Source of the DNA: Gordionus sp. m RMFG-2023
Lineage: Eukaryota > Nematomorpha > Gordioida > Chordodea > Parachordodidae
DNA: 64,000 nt
Direction: 5' to 3'
Assembly: GCF_954871325.1 (NCBI RefSeq)
Contig: NC_088778.1
Coordinates: 25,467,120-25,531,119, forward strand
The notes beneath the pieces were generated by a model. The model made no database searches. It worked only from the letters and a program-made list of their open reading frames with translations, and had not been told where the DNA came from. The position numbers were made by a program, and so were the translations under genes. Of this stretch, positions 50,847 to 63,310 are shown piece by piece (position 1 is the stretch's first letter; each line of letters starts with the position of its first letter).

Positions 50847-53800
50847 TCATTCCCCCAATGGGTTATTGGCCCAAGGATAATTTTTAGGGCATTCTCCGCA
50901 CGGAAAAAAATATTTAAGCCCTTTATCGGTATCGTAAGCGCATGTAGTATATTCCTTGACCGAACAATCGGCAGTGTTATCGGCTACATCGTTTCTGCCA
51001 TAATTCAAAGCTCTCTTGCACATCCAAGGGCCAGGTGGTGGGTCATCAAGCCTGTTAGATTTAAAATAAAAATTGGCGCTAATTCTTGACTCCGTGATAT
51101 AATATAATATTTATCTAAAAAGCATTAAAATATTAGGAGGGGCTTATTGAAAATTATGTGAAATTCAATGTAAGAACGATCTCATAACTAATGAATATTT
51201 TATAAATCACTCAATACATTATCATATAGTAATACTTATTTTTAAATTAATTTTTCTCCCCTATACATCTTCCAAATTAATTTACCGGGTTTTTCGGTTA
51301 CCCGACAGACCTTTCCCATATTTCTTGAAATATGAAGTTGGATTTGCTAACGTGTCTGAGTCCAGCGGGCTCTCCATCCAAGATACAGTATCCTTATGAT
51401 TTACTATGTAAACATCTTCTAACGTTCCTATCATGTCTAGGAAATCGACCAAACCTTGTAAGTTGGGATTCGATTTTGCATCTAACTCTTTGTGGCCCTT
51501 ATCTTTTTTTGCGGAAGAAATATCCCTTCTTTTATAGCTATCTTTTCTTTCCTCCTCGTCGTCACTTTCTCCTCTTTTCGAATACCACCTATTGTCATCA
51601 TCATCATTATTATCCCTTTCAACAGCGTTGTAATATTTAAGAGTTTCGCGCTTTACAGCTCTCTTCTTCTTTTTGTCGTCCTCCCAATCCTCTTCTTCAA
51701 CTCCTCCCTCATCACCACCATCTCCTTTTTCGCCGTCTTTCGAATTTCCGTCAATCCAATCATCTTCGTGAGTGGGAGAAAGCCATTCCCAGTAAAGTGC
51801 TAAAGGGAAAGGAGCCCTGTTGGATTCATAGTGAGCGTGGAAATTGTTAGAGAGCAAATCAAAGACTTTCTTAGCTCTGCTATCCGATGGCCCATTTTTC
51901 TTGGCTGTTGGCCTGTCTATATTTTTATATTCGCGGTAATCTCTATCCTCTAATTCGTCCTTTAATTCGCAAGCTGGAACTGTCGAACACAATTTTCCTT
52001 TGCCATCTATATAGTTAATCAGTGGAATCTCCCAGATTCCGGGATAGGATTTGGTAGGACATTCTCCCACTGAGCATTCAACATAGGGCGATTTGTATTC
52101 TAAAGTATAAGGAAAAAGTGGAGGATTTATGGCGTCTGTAGGGATACTCGAATCGTATAGCATATCGTGCTCACGTAGCATCCTGTATATATGGGAGAAG
52201 AGGGGGAATTTTATGTAACGAGTAAACATTTTAAATTAATGAAATCGGTTTGAAATTGATATTTAATAGATTTGAATAAATCCTTTATAGGGTAAAAGGC
52301 TATATATGTATATCAATTAAAAATGAATATGTGGTATTTGCGTGTTATATATTTTTAATATTATTCTTTTTACAGTCTTAATTATCAAAATTATAACACT
52401 GTAATCAGGGGCCGCTAGTTAAATGCCTTGTGTGTTAAAACACCCCCCCCCCCTTCTTATTACTATTAATTTTAAAAAATGGATTAGGTAGCACTCTATT
52501 TTTTTTATAAGTTAGCACCCATTTAAACAAATACATTATTATTTTGTTTAAATAGCTTTCTGAAAAAATTTTAGACTTATTTTAGATTAATATTATTATT
52601 CCTTAGGGCATTTAATCATTTTATTTTAATAATTTCTATCCGTTTGTCTTATGCAAAAGCAAAATGGTAAAAATTTTATATTTTATGAAGAAAAAACGGT
52701 ATGTAATTTATTTATAACTATTTTATTAAATGATCTTATATACCAAAATGAAACATATCTTAATACATGTAACAATTTAAATATTCAAAACTCCTCAATT
52801 ATTTTATCTAAAAAAAAGTTAATTATTATATTTTTTATTCATTAAATACCTCTTAACTTTCGATTTTATTTAAAAAAGGGATTCCCAATCTTGTACCAAT
52901 TTTACAATTCTTTATTTTATAAATTTATAAAATGATTATATATATCAAACAAAACTTGCTCATAAAAACGAATAAGCCATCTTAAAATCTTTAATTAAAC
53001 ATGAAAAAGAGCGCCACAAACATTGATGATGAAGTGTCTAAATTGGAGAAAAATATTATGTATAAATACTATCAGAGGGATTAGAAAAAAATTGCTGAAA
53101 ACTAAATCTATGCAACATTCATTTCTTAAATTAATAGCTTTAATATTAAAAGTAGTTACTCAATTTTTCGGTTAATATTTTATTTTCATTTTAAGTCCCT
53201 CAACCATATATTTAGTTAAGGGAATCTTAAACTAATAGCAATTTGCAATTTATTAAAGGGTAGAACTATTATTTTTTTTAGTGGATAATTGTTCACATAA
53301 AAATTTAACTAGCCCAGATGCAAATGTAACGATTTTAATATTCTAAATAGTTCGTTAGATAATATTTTGAGCGATGACATGTATATTTTAATAAATTATA
53401 GCAAAAAATAATAATGTCTCTATTAAAGATGGTATGGGAGGGGGAAGGAGCCCCATACACTCCATATATTTTATATAAATACTAGTAACACCCCTGATTA
53501 TAATGCGGGGGGGGGGAGGTACCATCGTAAATAAAATCTTCGGTTAGGAATATTTTAATAAATTATAGCAAAAAATAATATCTCTATTAAAGATGGTATG
53601 GGAGGGGGGGGGGAGGTACCTTCGTAAATAAAATCTTCGGTTAGGAATATTTTAATAAATTATAGCAAAAAATAATAATGTCTCTATTAAAGATGGTATG
53701 GGAGGGGGGGGGGCCCCATACACTCCATATATTTTATATAAATACTAGTAACACCCCTGATTATAATGCGGGGGGGGGGGGGGAGGTACCATCGTAAATA

Positions 53801-56800
53801 AAATCTTCGGTTAGGAATATTTTAATAAATTATAGCAAAAAATAATAATATCTCTATTAAAGATGGTATGGGAGGGGGGGGGGGGAGGTACCTTCGTAAA
53901 TAAAATCTTCGGTTAGGAATATTTTAATAAATTATAGCAAAAAATAATAATGTCTCTATTAAAGATGGTATGGGAGGGGGGGGGGGAGCCCCATACACTC
54001 CATATATTTTATATAAATATTAGTATCACCCCTGATTATAATGCGGGGGGGGAGGTAACATCGTAAAATCTTCGGTTAGGAATATTTTAATAAATTTGTA
54101 AAAATTTATTAAAAATTAAACTTAAATTGTTTATCTCCTCCTGTTTCCATATAGGGAACTCGGACTCCCACGATTTCTGATTCTGAAATATTAGCAAACT
54201 TAGATGTCAAAACTTTTTGATCCCCTATTTCGGTCACCCAATCATCATAGTTAGCATCTTTCCACCATTGAGAATCCGGATAACTTATGAATATAATTTT
54301 AATTTAGTATTTAGGCTAATATCTGATATATATTTTTTTTAAATTATAACTTTTAAGAACAAATCGTTGGTTGAGTATCATTTAGTGTTCTATATCCACT
54401 TATTTGTAAAATGCTTTTTTTAAAATAAGTACTATGTTTTTATATATCCAAAATAAAAAATATTTCAATATAATTCATATAATCCTTTATTATGCATTCC
54501 TAGGTTGTGATCTCCTATTTAAAATGGAAGAAGTGTATGTTTTTTTTAATGCTCTCCTGAACAATTTTAATAAATGGATAGAGAACAATAATACTGAGAC
54601 AGCTAAATATTTGTTGCAGTAAAAATATCTAAACAAAGCATTAACCTGATAGAGTTTAAAGCTACCTCGTGTCCTCGATTGTAAAGATCGTGCACCATCT
54701 GGTAATTAGTCCACTCGTGAGATATGAAAAAGGTGGCGGATATGGGGCATCCATTTGGATTCAGTCTGAGTTTATTGGGCATGCCTTCGTCTCTTTTTTT
54801 CCTATTTAAACCTTCTCCAGAATTAGAAATATTACCCAGAATATCTAAATACGTTGGAAAATTAAGTTCATTTACCGCTCCGGAGAAGGATAATAGGACC
54901 AATTGAGGCATCTTGCTCTTCTCCAATTGGGATGGAATATCAGGGCTAGCGCATCTACAACCAGGAGGTTTACAGAACTCGCTCGAACATTTGGCATTGT
55001 ATTTAGTCTCGTGATTCCTTTCCTTTTCTTCTTCATCACTCTCTCTATCTCTTTCAACGTTACGATCATCGTAAAATTTTTCACGTTTTATGGGGTTTTC
55101 ATTTCGGGAATTAGAATATTTTTTTTTAATTTTCCTGAATCTGAAGGGATTTCTTTCTCCATTGGAAAAAGTTTGCTGCTTATTATCATTTCTAGATTCT
55201 TTTTTGTTAACCTTACTCTCTGCGTGATGATAACTTTTAGTCGAATCTTCTTCCCTATCTCTATATTTTGTAGAATCCTCTTCCCTTTCTCTATGTTTAG
55301 AGATCCATTTAGCTTGGGTTGGGGAGGGAAATAAATTTATGTTGTATTTGATAAGGGGGTCAGTAGGGTCTGCTTCCTCTTGGCCTGTTCGGCCTATGTA
55401 TTTTTTGCGAATACGCTCTGGCAATAAATAGGTAAACTTTTCTCTTTTGGTTTTTTCGTCTTCTACTGATCTTTTCTCGATGGTAGTCGTAATATCTTCC
55501 GGACGGGATGTGGTCGTTTGCCTTCGCTTAGACTTCAAAATCTTGGAAAGCAAATCGTAATGAGTTGGACGCTTTTGGGCCTTGGTTAATTAAATACATT
55601 CATTTTTGATAATAAGATTATAATCTTAACGAAATATGTTTAAAATAGTTTCTTGCTTTAATGTAACTTATCAATCTAATGGAAATTAAATAAATATATT
55701 TTAATATACTTCATAATATTTTCGCTTTCTAAAGTCTAAATAATCATCTTTAATATTCTGCTCCGCAACTGGAGGTCTTTGTGGCATCCATGGGTAATCA
55801 TAAGGGCACTTTAGCATGCACGATTGTAGATAGTGAGATGTAGATTGAGAACCTTCCAACAAATCATTATTTGTAGGAGAATTCTGGACATTATTCAATG
55901 TTAATTTGGTACCGACGTAATAACAATCAGTGAATTTTTTTACCATACAGTTCGTTAGGTTATCGGGCGTCTTATATTTTGCGTTACAATATGGATACAG
56001 AGTTTCAAAATCGTGATCTATGATTCCACCGAAATCGTAATCATCGCTTCTTTTACTTCTTTTAATAACCGTTATAAATGTATGGCTTTTATTCGAAGAA
56101 TTTACAGAGTTGATCTTTCCATCTGATTTATCTAAATTTGGTATAGGAACTGATTCCATTTTTTTGTTAGGTATCGATGATTTGATTATCTTTGCATTTA
56201 TTTCTTTGCTAACTTCCTCCACGTTCGGAGTTATTGGCCTCATATTATCTAACGTGGTGGGATGGCGTATCCAGTCCAAGGTTTGGGAAACACTAACTAA
56301 ATACACATCCTCCAGCTTTGCGATAGTATCCAAAAATTTTATGAAACCCAACTTTCGTTTTTCGCTATTCGTTAACCACGCCGAATGCATGAAAAGTGGA
56401 AATGGTGCTTTATTACTACCATAGTGTCTCAGAAAGTTTTCCCCCAAAAATTCAAAAACGTTTTCTGGACTGCCCGATGTTAGTAAGCATTGATCAACCA
56501 TGGAGCAAAAATTCCCGTTGTCATCCAAAAAATCTACCATTGGGAATTCCCATATTTCTTATTTTTAAAAAAAATTTATTAAAAAAGAAATTTTATATTA
56601 TAGTTTGAACATGATTATTAAAGTAAGATACAATTTTTTCCTAAATTTGTATAAACAAGTAATAATTTTAAAAGATAAGGGAATAAGCATAAAAAAATAT
56701 AATAAAATACTTTTAAATCCTTTGGATAAACATGGAGGTATTTGACAATCAGAGGGAGGCAAATGTAGAGTATAAGGCCATAGTGGAGGTTCATTTCTAG

Positions 56801-58030
56801 GACTTGGAAAAGAGGAGTCCCATTGGAATCCCTCATTAGTCAACATTTCGAACTGTAAATTACCTCCGGATTGTAGGAAAGGAGCTCTCATTCCTTTGAT
56901 ATCACTCTTAGGTATGTTGGTCATGTCACTTATAATTTGCCTTTGACCAGCGATTTCATTTTTCCAATCTTCGTAATTTGCTTCTTCTTTCCACCAAGTT
57001 TGGGGCGTTCGATGGCTAAAAGACGAAGAAACAATTAAAATTTTAAAGACCTGCAGACCCTACAATTTTTGAAAAAAAAAATCGGACCGGGCCGGACCGT
57101 GTAAATGGTACCTCTGAAGGTCTCTGATTTATATTAATGGGTTTTTTTTTATAGAAAAATTATTTTCAACTTAAAAACTTAATCTAAAAAACAAAAATCA
57201 ATAAACCTAATTGAATGGGAGGCTATTTCGTGCCCCATGTCATACAAATAAGCGACCATCTGATAATTAGTCCATTCGTGACTCACAAAAAAGGTGAACT
57301 GCGACGGACATCCATTTGGGTTAATACGAGCCCTGGACAAGTTCAAATAAGTGTCAAAATTTTCCGAATTTATTGCATCGTCAAAAGAGAGCATCACGAA
57401 TTGAGGAATTTTGGCAATAGGTAAATTGTTTGGAATATCTCCGTTTTGACATTTGCAATTTGGCAAATTGCAATCTTTTCCTCTTTTTTTGGAACCCGGT
57501 CTTTTGGAAAAACAATTATATTCAAAAAGATCATGGTTATCAGAATCAGCGTATGCTAGCACTAACTCCTTCTTTTTTATCTTGAAAGAAAACCTTTTCC
57601 GTTTTCTTTTGAGATCATGATCATTTAAATTGCCTGCGCTATGAGTAATATAGCCATTGCGCCAAACTAAATTTCTCTTGCTAACCCTTTTAAAAGATCT
57701 TGATCTTTGAAGCCTATATGTTAAGGATATTTTGTCAACTATATCTTCAAATCCACCACCGGTTAAATAAAATTCTTTTTTCAAAGATTGGAGTCTATAT
57801 TTATTGTCGTTCTTTGATAAAGGGCTAGACAAATTTTTATGAAGGTGATCAAATGACGACTCCCCATATTGGCTAGATACGCTTATAAGGCACGCGAATA
57901 TTATCTGGTAAATAATAAAAACATAAGCATGGTATCGATGATATGTTATTATGAACCGAGGGAAAATAGAATAGCAATTAAGGCTTAAGCTTAATTTATT
58001 GCTTATCATGGGCCGCTGTATAACATACAC
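50847..58030 (-). CDS. Double chitin-deacetylase-like secreted protein, active plus inactive module
   Basis: Carbohydrate esterase family 4-type protein; relatives remove acetyl groups from chitin in extracellular matrices. Minus-strand exons 57207-58030, 56711-57015, 55710-56557, 54646-55580, 54122-54283, 51286-52182 and 50847-51051 all join in phase, giving about 1391 residues. An N-terminal hydrophobic stretch (residues about 35-52) is a signal peptide or anchor. A basic linker follows, then module 1: FDD (217-218), HSISH (His272, His276), GMRAPFL (Arg318) and PLFMH (His434), all kept. A Cys-rich domain spans 567-633. Module 2 has FSG (892-893), NSISY (968, 972), RVPY (1012) and ALY (1155), so the metal and catalytic positions are lost. 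A charged insertion spans about 1164-1265, and a second Cys-rich domain ends the protein. The link between modules is a 129-bp GT-AG intron in phase 0 (donor 55709). If unspliced, module 1 would stop at 55701 after 661 residues. No separate first exon for module 2 fits in the gap. Confidence 0.88.
52183..54121. other. Intron of the double deacetylase gene
   Basis: A 1.9-kb intron between residues KQF and MLREHD of module 2. It contains a poly-C run (52441-52452) and a minisatellite (53382-54100). Otherwise it is AT-rich. Confidence 0.7.
53382..54100. repeat. Minisatellite with alternating long and short units
   Basis: Five units alternate long-short-long-short-long: about 53382-53546, 53547-53644, 53645-53815, 53816-53915 and 53916-54081, followed by a partial unit. 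All share TTTTAATAAATTATAGCAAA, ATTAAAGATGGTATGGGAGG and AAATCTTCGGTTAGGAAT. Long units carry an extra segment with CCCCATACACTCCATATATT and a second poly-G run. Poly-G lengths vary from 7 to 15 between units. The higher-order unit is about 270 bp. Confidence 0.92.
57043..57130. mobile_element. Short CAGAGATCTG-family piece in deacetylase intron
   Basis: GACCTGCAGACCCT at the left and CTCTGAAGGTCTCTG at the right enclose GGACCGGGCCGGACCG. It is about 88 bp, an internally deleted copy. It lies between the exons on either side of the module 1 His motif. Confidence 0.6.
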
Positions 58031-61000
58031 CTTTTTAAATTTATGATTTTTTGAATTTATGAAGAATTATTTTTAAAAAAATTATTCAGAAAAAAATTTA
58101 ACCTAAAAAATTATAAATGTCAAATAATTTTTTTAAGCCTTTTTTTTAATCATCACAAATATTTAACTTTTCTTAAATTACATTTTATTACCGTTACATT
58201 ACAAAAACAAAGATAACATTATTATTTTCAAAAATTGAACTTTTGTGTCACGATTTAAATTTTAAAAAAATAAAACAACTTATAATATATATTAGAAAAT
58301 ATAAATTTTTAAAAAAAGAAGAAATTTTCATTGTCATTTTTAAGTATCATTCGACCTAATATTAAAGAAATTTGTCACACTTATAATGAGATCAGATATA
58401 TATTCTAAAAGGTTATTTTCAAAAGAAAACATAAGGGTTAATTCATTTATTATTTTAAGTTTTTTAAAAAAATATATTTTTGAATATTTATACTAGAATC
58501 CTGAAAAAATTAAATAAATGAACACAACCCACTATCCGATCTATAATTAAACTTTCATAATCATTCAAGTAGGAAGGAGACTTAATCAAATTTCGATTTA
58601 AATTGTAGTGCTAAAAATATATAAAATAAGGGGGGGGGGAGGTAAGGGGGAATTGTTTCCTTCGGAAATTCGCCTGTTTTCGTAAATATCCTTATAAGCT
58701 AATAAATCACCCCCCCCCACACCCGGACCACCAATATGGTATATATCACCATACACAATAATTTGAAAGAAAAATAAATAAAAGTTAATAATTTTTAAAA
58801 TAATGACTATAATTCAAAATTTTTATAAATGCATTTTATAATTAAAAAAAAGTGAAACCCCAAAATTATTATTTAAAAAATGTAACATAGCCAGAGGCCT
58901 ACAATAGTTGATCAGATCTCCAATAAAATTTTATAGGAAAAACAAATCAACCTAACAAGTGCCATCCCTCCCCCTTCCCAAACTTCCTGACGCCTATGTG
59001 TAGTAAATATTCTTATATAGTATATAAACAATCAACTTGATCGAAATCAAATATAATTTATTAATTTAAATTATTGGTGACCTCTCACTGTGCCCATTCT
59101 GGCTTTTCTAATACTGATTTGCATCAATTTTTAATATACAAAATAATAGAGGTGTGAAGAAAAATTTCCCATTTTGTTGTAAAATTCCTTACGAAAATTT
59201 GAATTTTTTGCTCGGGAAATGTCCCTCATATATTTCAATTTATTTATTAATTAAAATAATGATAAGAGCAGGAACTTAGAAAATTTTATATAACTCGATA
59301 TTTATTATTAGAATCGGGCTTTACGTGTCAGAAGCGTTTAGGTATTCATTAAAGATAAATTTGATGTTTTTATTTTTGTTTCACAATCCACTCTTTACAC
59401 TTTTAAAATTAATACCATTGGAAAAAATTATTAAATGGAGAAATAAATTCTGCTGTCATAATTACAATTTATGTACCAAATATAATTGAATCCACGTTTC
59501 TTTGGCATTCATTTCGGATTCCGAAGTTTACCTCGGCTAATTTGTAAGGACCATTTATAAGACCGCTAACATGATAGAAAGGATTTTATTTCAACGAATT
59601 CATTAGTCCGGCTGAATAACGACTCTTATCAATGCCAACTTCTTACGTGGCATATCAGAATAAAATATTCTAGGCTATTGGAAAGGCAAAGATAGAATTC
59701 AAAAATACGAAAATGATTTTATTTTTTAAATAAAAAATATTAAAAAGTTGTCATATTATATTAAATCCAATTAATTAATAATTAAATAATACCGCTTCTA
59801 TGATAATAATATGATAGAAAATTAATTTCTTATTTAAATTCGACCTCATCTAACTTCATCTAGTCTTATTTATATGAGTAATGATATGGATGGGTGAACC
59901 GGTATCCATATGATGCCACTTTTTTTTCAATATTCTTGAAAAATAAGTATATTTTATTTATATAAATAAAAATAAAACTTTTCAATATAAAAAAATAAAA
60001 ATATATGATTAACGCGTTTTTTCTTCTCACCATTGTTTGGAGTGATTGCACTATTTCTAATTTAATTAAGATTTCATTTGATATTCATTCCATGTTAGTT
60101 TTTTAATTATCAAATGTAAAATGAACCCTGACTCCCTCAAAATCCCAAGGAGAGATTGATATGTATAAATTCAATAGTATATTATAATTAGTTATCCATT
60201 AATGTTGCAATTTTTTTTTGTTTTAAATATTTTTTTAAATAACAATCTGATATCTATAACCGATTAGTAGAATTGCAATTAAAAATATATTTTGATTAGC
60301 TTTTATTCGACTTTTATATCTATTTTTTCATATTACAAAAAGTCGAAATAAATAATCCAGTTCCCCAAAAACCTAAACCCGCCTTAAAGTTATGATTCAC
60401 ATTGCTTTCAAAAAATATTTTAGTAAGCTTTAATTTGTGTTCTTTACTGAATATTTTATACTATGCTTATATCTTGAGTTTTCGTTCCCTTTCCCAGATC
60501 TAGATTTACACGTATAGAGGGAATCGAACGTATTATATTAAATATCATGAAAAGGATGTACTAAGGGTTGACTTTGAGAACTGAAATAGAACAAAATATA
60601 AAAAAACCTAAAACTGCACATTCATTAGAAAAATAAACTAAAAAATTCAAATAGCGGAAATTAAAACAGTCTTGTCCATAGAATTGGTTCCGTCTAATCA
60701 AACATTTAACAAATTTATTAATTTATATAAAAAACTCTCTCAGTTAAACTAACACTAACATATATCCGGATATAGCTTAAAACGTGTAATTCAGTAAGAA
60801 GAAACCGTTACCTAGACCTCTGCAACCCTAAGATACTTGTTTGATTCATATACCTGACTACTTCAAACAAAAAAATCTTAACAATAACAACCCATCTTTA
60901 TATACAGATTAATAAGTTCTATAATTCCAGCATTGATAATAACTATGCTAAATCATAGGCGTAGCGATGGAGGAGGAGAACGTTTTATTCTCTTCGAAAA

Positions 61001-61457
61001 TTTGTTCATTTTAATAAATATAATTTTGCCAATAAAAAAATTCCCTACACTTGTCCATCCCTTCCCTCCCTTTTCTCCAAAACTATGCAATAAATAATTA
61101 TAAATAATAAAAGTAAATCATTTTGAAAAATAATTAATTCAAAATTTTGAGAGAAAAGGTCATTTTAATTAGGCTGGGCCCAAATAATTAAAAAATCTAT
61201 TAGAAAACTTTTAAACCTATATCGAAAAACACGAAAATATATGGCCAAAACATTTTTGTAAAATATTCAAAACTTAATCATTAGATTCGGGATGCAGGCC
61301 AGAACGAAACATTTATAATTGACCATTTCATGTTATCAATGAACATGGAACTAGATTGTCAATGAATTCATTAATGTATGTTGATCAAAGTGTTCTTAGC
61401 TGAATCTTAGGTAACAGTTGATAGTATATTTAACAAATCAAATATAGGAGTGTGATT
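58031..61457. other. Non-coding stretch upstream of the deacetylase gene
   Basis: The promoter region lies at the left edge. It holds a G-run/C-run pair at 58631-58640 and 58710-58719. A minus-strand coding-like island at 59460-59680 contains GPYKLAEVNFGIRNECQRNV in a short open frame, without recognisable family or splice partners. The rest is AT-rich. Confidence 0.45.
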
Positions 61458-61465
61458 GTTTAAAC

Positions 61466-62222
61466 CAGGGGTTCGAAATGAACCCGAACCCAGAGAAGAA
61501 AACCCGGGATTTTGGGAAAAAAATTTGAACCCGAACCGAACCTGAATCCCGTTTATAAAATTTTCAAAACCCCGAACCGAACCTGGGAATTTTATTTGAA
61601 CCCAGGTTCAACCGGGTTTGTGAATTGTTTAAATTAATATAAGATATTTGTATAATTGTAAATAAAATACTAATAATTTACTTGACATTTTATAATATTT
61701 TCAAATTTCCAATTAAGTGAAGTGTTAATAGATTTTAAACAACTTAATTCATTTACTCCATTTTTAAATTTTTTAAATTTATTCTCAAAGATTCCTATTG
61801 GATTGTTAATAAATTTTAAACAATTAAATTCATTTAGGCCATTTATTTTTAATTTTTAACTTATTCTCAAAGATTATTAATTTGAGGAAAATGAAAGTGA
61901 ACAAGTCAAAGTAAAAATTATTATATTGGATTTTGTTAATTTAAAGAAATAAGTCTAAATAAATTTTTTTAAATCTATTCATGACTATGCTTTGTATTTT
62001 TACTATATTTTGTCTATAACAAAAATTTTATTTTTTATACCAAATTTATGTTTAGTTCTTTAATTATGATTTAAATATAGAATTATTTTTTTATCAATTC
62101 AAAAATTCTTAAACCCGAGCTGAACCCGGAACCAAACCCGGGTTAAAAAATATTTACCTAAACCAAACCCGAACCGAACCCACTTATTTTTTTAACCTTA
62201 AACCCTACCGAACCCGGGCATG
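61466..62222. mobile_element. 757-bp hAT-type MITE with palindromic TSD
   Basis: Flanked on both sides by the exact 8-mer GTTTAAAC (61458-61465, 62223-62230). It begins CAGGGGTTCGAAATGAACCC and ends ACCGAACCCGGGCATG. Both end regions repeat AACCCGAACC / CCGAACC words about ten times, pointing inward. The middle 450 bp is AT-rich and non-coding. The 8-bp duplication and CAGGGGTT start indicate a hAT relative, though the right end does not close with CTG. Confidence 0.8.
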
Positions 62223-62289
62223 GTTTAAACGAAGTTAATAGTTATATATTTTATAAAATAAATATTTGATGAGGCCTTTCTGAACATTT

Positions 62290-63310
62290 TTTGATAGTGA
62301 AGTCAAACAGAGCTTAGAATAGCTGATCGGAATAAGACAGAACAGGAAAGAAAAATTAAAGAATATAAGAGAGTACAATGACGCCAAAAACGAAAAACCA
62401 ATACAGGCAATAACTGATATGAACAAAGTAAAATAGAATATAATAAACTGAACTAAATAAATCAACAAAGCAAATCATAATGAACAAAGCAGAATAGATT
62501 AAAATCGAAAATAGAAAATAGCAAAACAGAAAATAACAGAAAAGGATCTACACAGAATGTATCAAAGTATAAGAGTACAGAGCAGAAAATGGATGAAAAA
62601 ATAAAATCATAACTGAATAGTGAAATAAACAACTCAGAACAAACCCGAGCATAGTAGAGAGAGGCAGATAAAAATATGCCATCAAGAAAGATCGGAGCAG
62701 AAGAGAAAAGAGTATAGAAGACCAGAGTAAAACAGAGAATAGCAGATCAAAACAAAAGAGAGCTGAGCATTTCAGAGCAGATTATGGCCGATCAGATAGA
62801 TAAGAACAGAAGAGAACAAGCAAATGGGAATATGGTAGATAAAAAAAAACAAAAAGAGCCGAGGAAATAAGAATAGAACAACTAATTCTTAGATCAAAGC
62901 AGGCAATATCAGAACAGAATAAAATGAAAATTATGAGCATCAATAGAAAAAGAAAAGTGTAAAGGATATTAATAAAGAGTGGAAATTGAACTAAACAGAA
63001 AAAAGAGTGCATAACAAACCAGATGAAAATAAAATACAGAAGAGAGCAGAAAAGATTGGGGAAAAAAAAGAACAAAAAAGAGGAAAACTTAAAAAATAAA
63101 TAAAATCAACGATAAAGAGCAACTAAATAGAACATAATAAATAGAACTAAGAACACACAAACCATAAACAGAAACTATGGGAGAACCTAAAAAAACAAGA
63201 GAGGGGCGAAAAACAATAAAAACAGAACAAAATAAAAACACATACGAAACTAAGCAGATTTGAGAAAAGCAAAACAGAAAATGAGTTGAGAAAAATGGAG
63301 CAGAGCTGTG
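62290..63310. repeat. 1-kb purine-rich degenerate repeat tract
   Basis: The plus strand is strongly enriched in A and G. Frequent, irregularly spaced words include AGAACAGA, AGCAGAT, AGAGCAGA and GAATAGA. It looks like an old, scrambled short-unit satellite. The open frames on the minus strand (rich in Phe, Leu, Ser, Cys) are a consequence of the composition and not genes. Confidence 0.7.

Noticed and set aside
51332-51803. Two overlapping plus-strand frames opposite deacetylase module 2
   Set aside because: Shadows of the Asp/Glu/Lys-rich insertion read on the other strand.
53382-54100. Possible CRISPR array
   Set aside because: Units are long, adjacent and share their whole length; there are no unique spacers and the DNA is eukaryotic.
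54903-55334. 143-codon plus-strand frame opposite the deacetylase gene
   Set aside because: A shadow of the charged linker exon on the minus strand; the minus strand has the motifs and splice sites.
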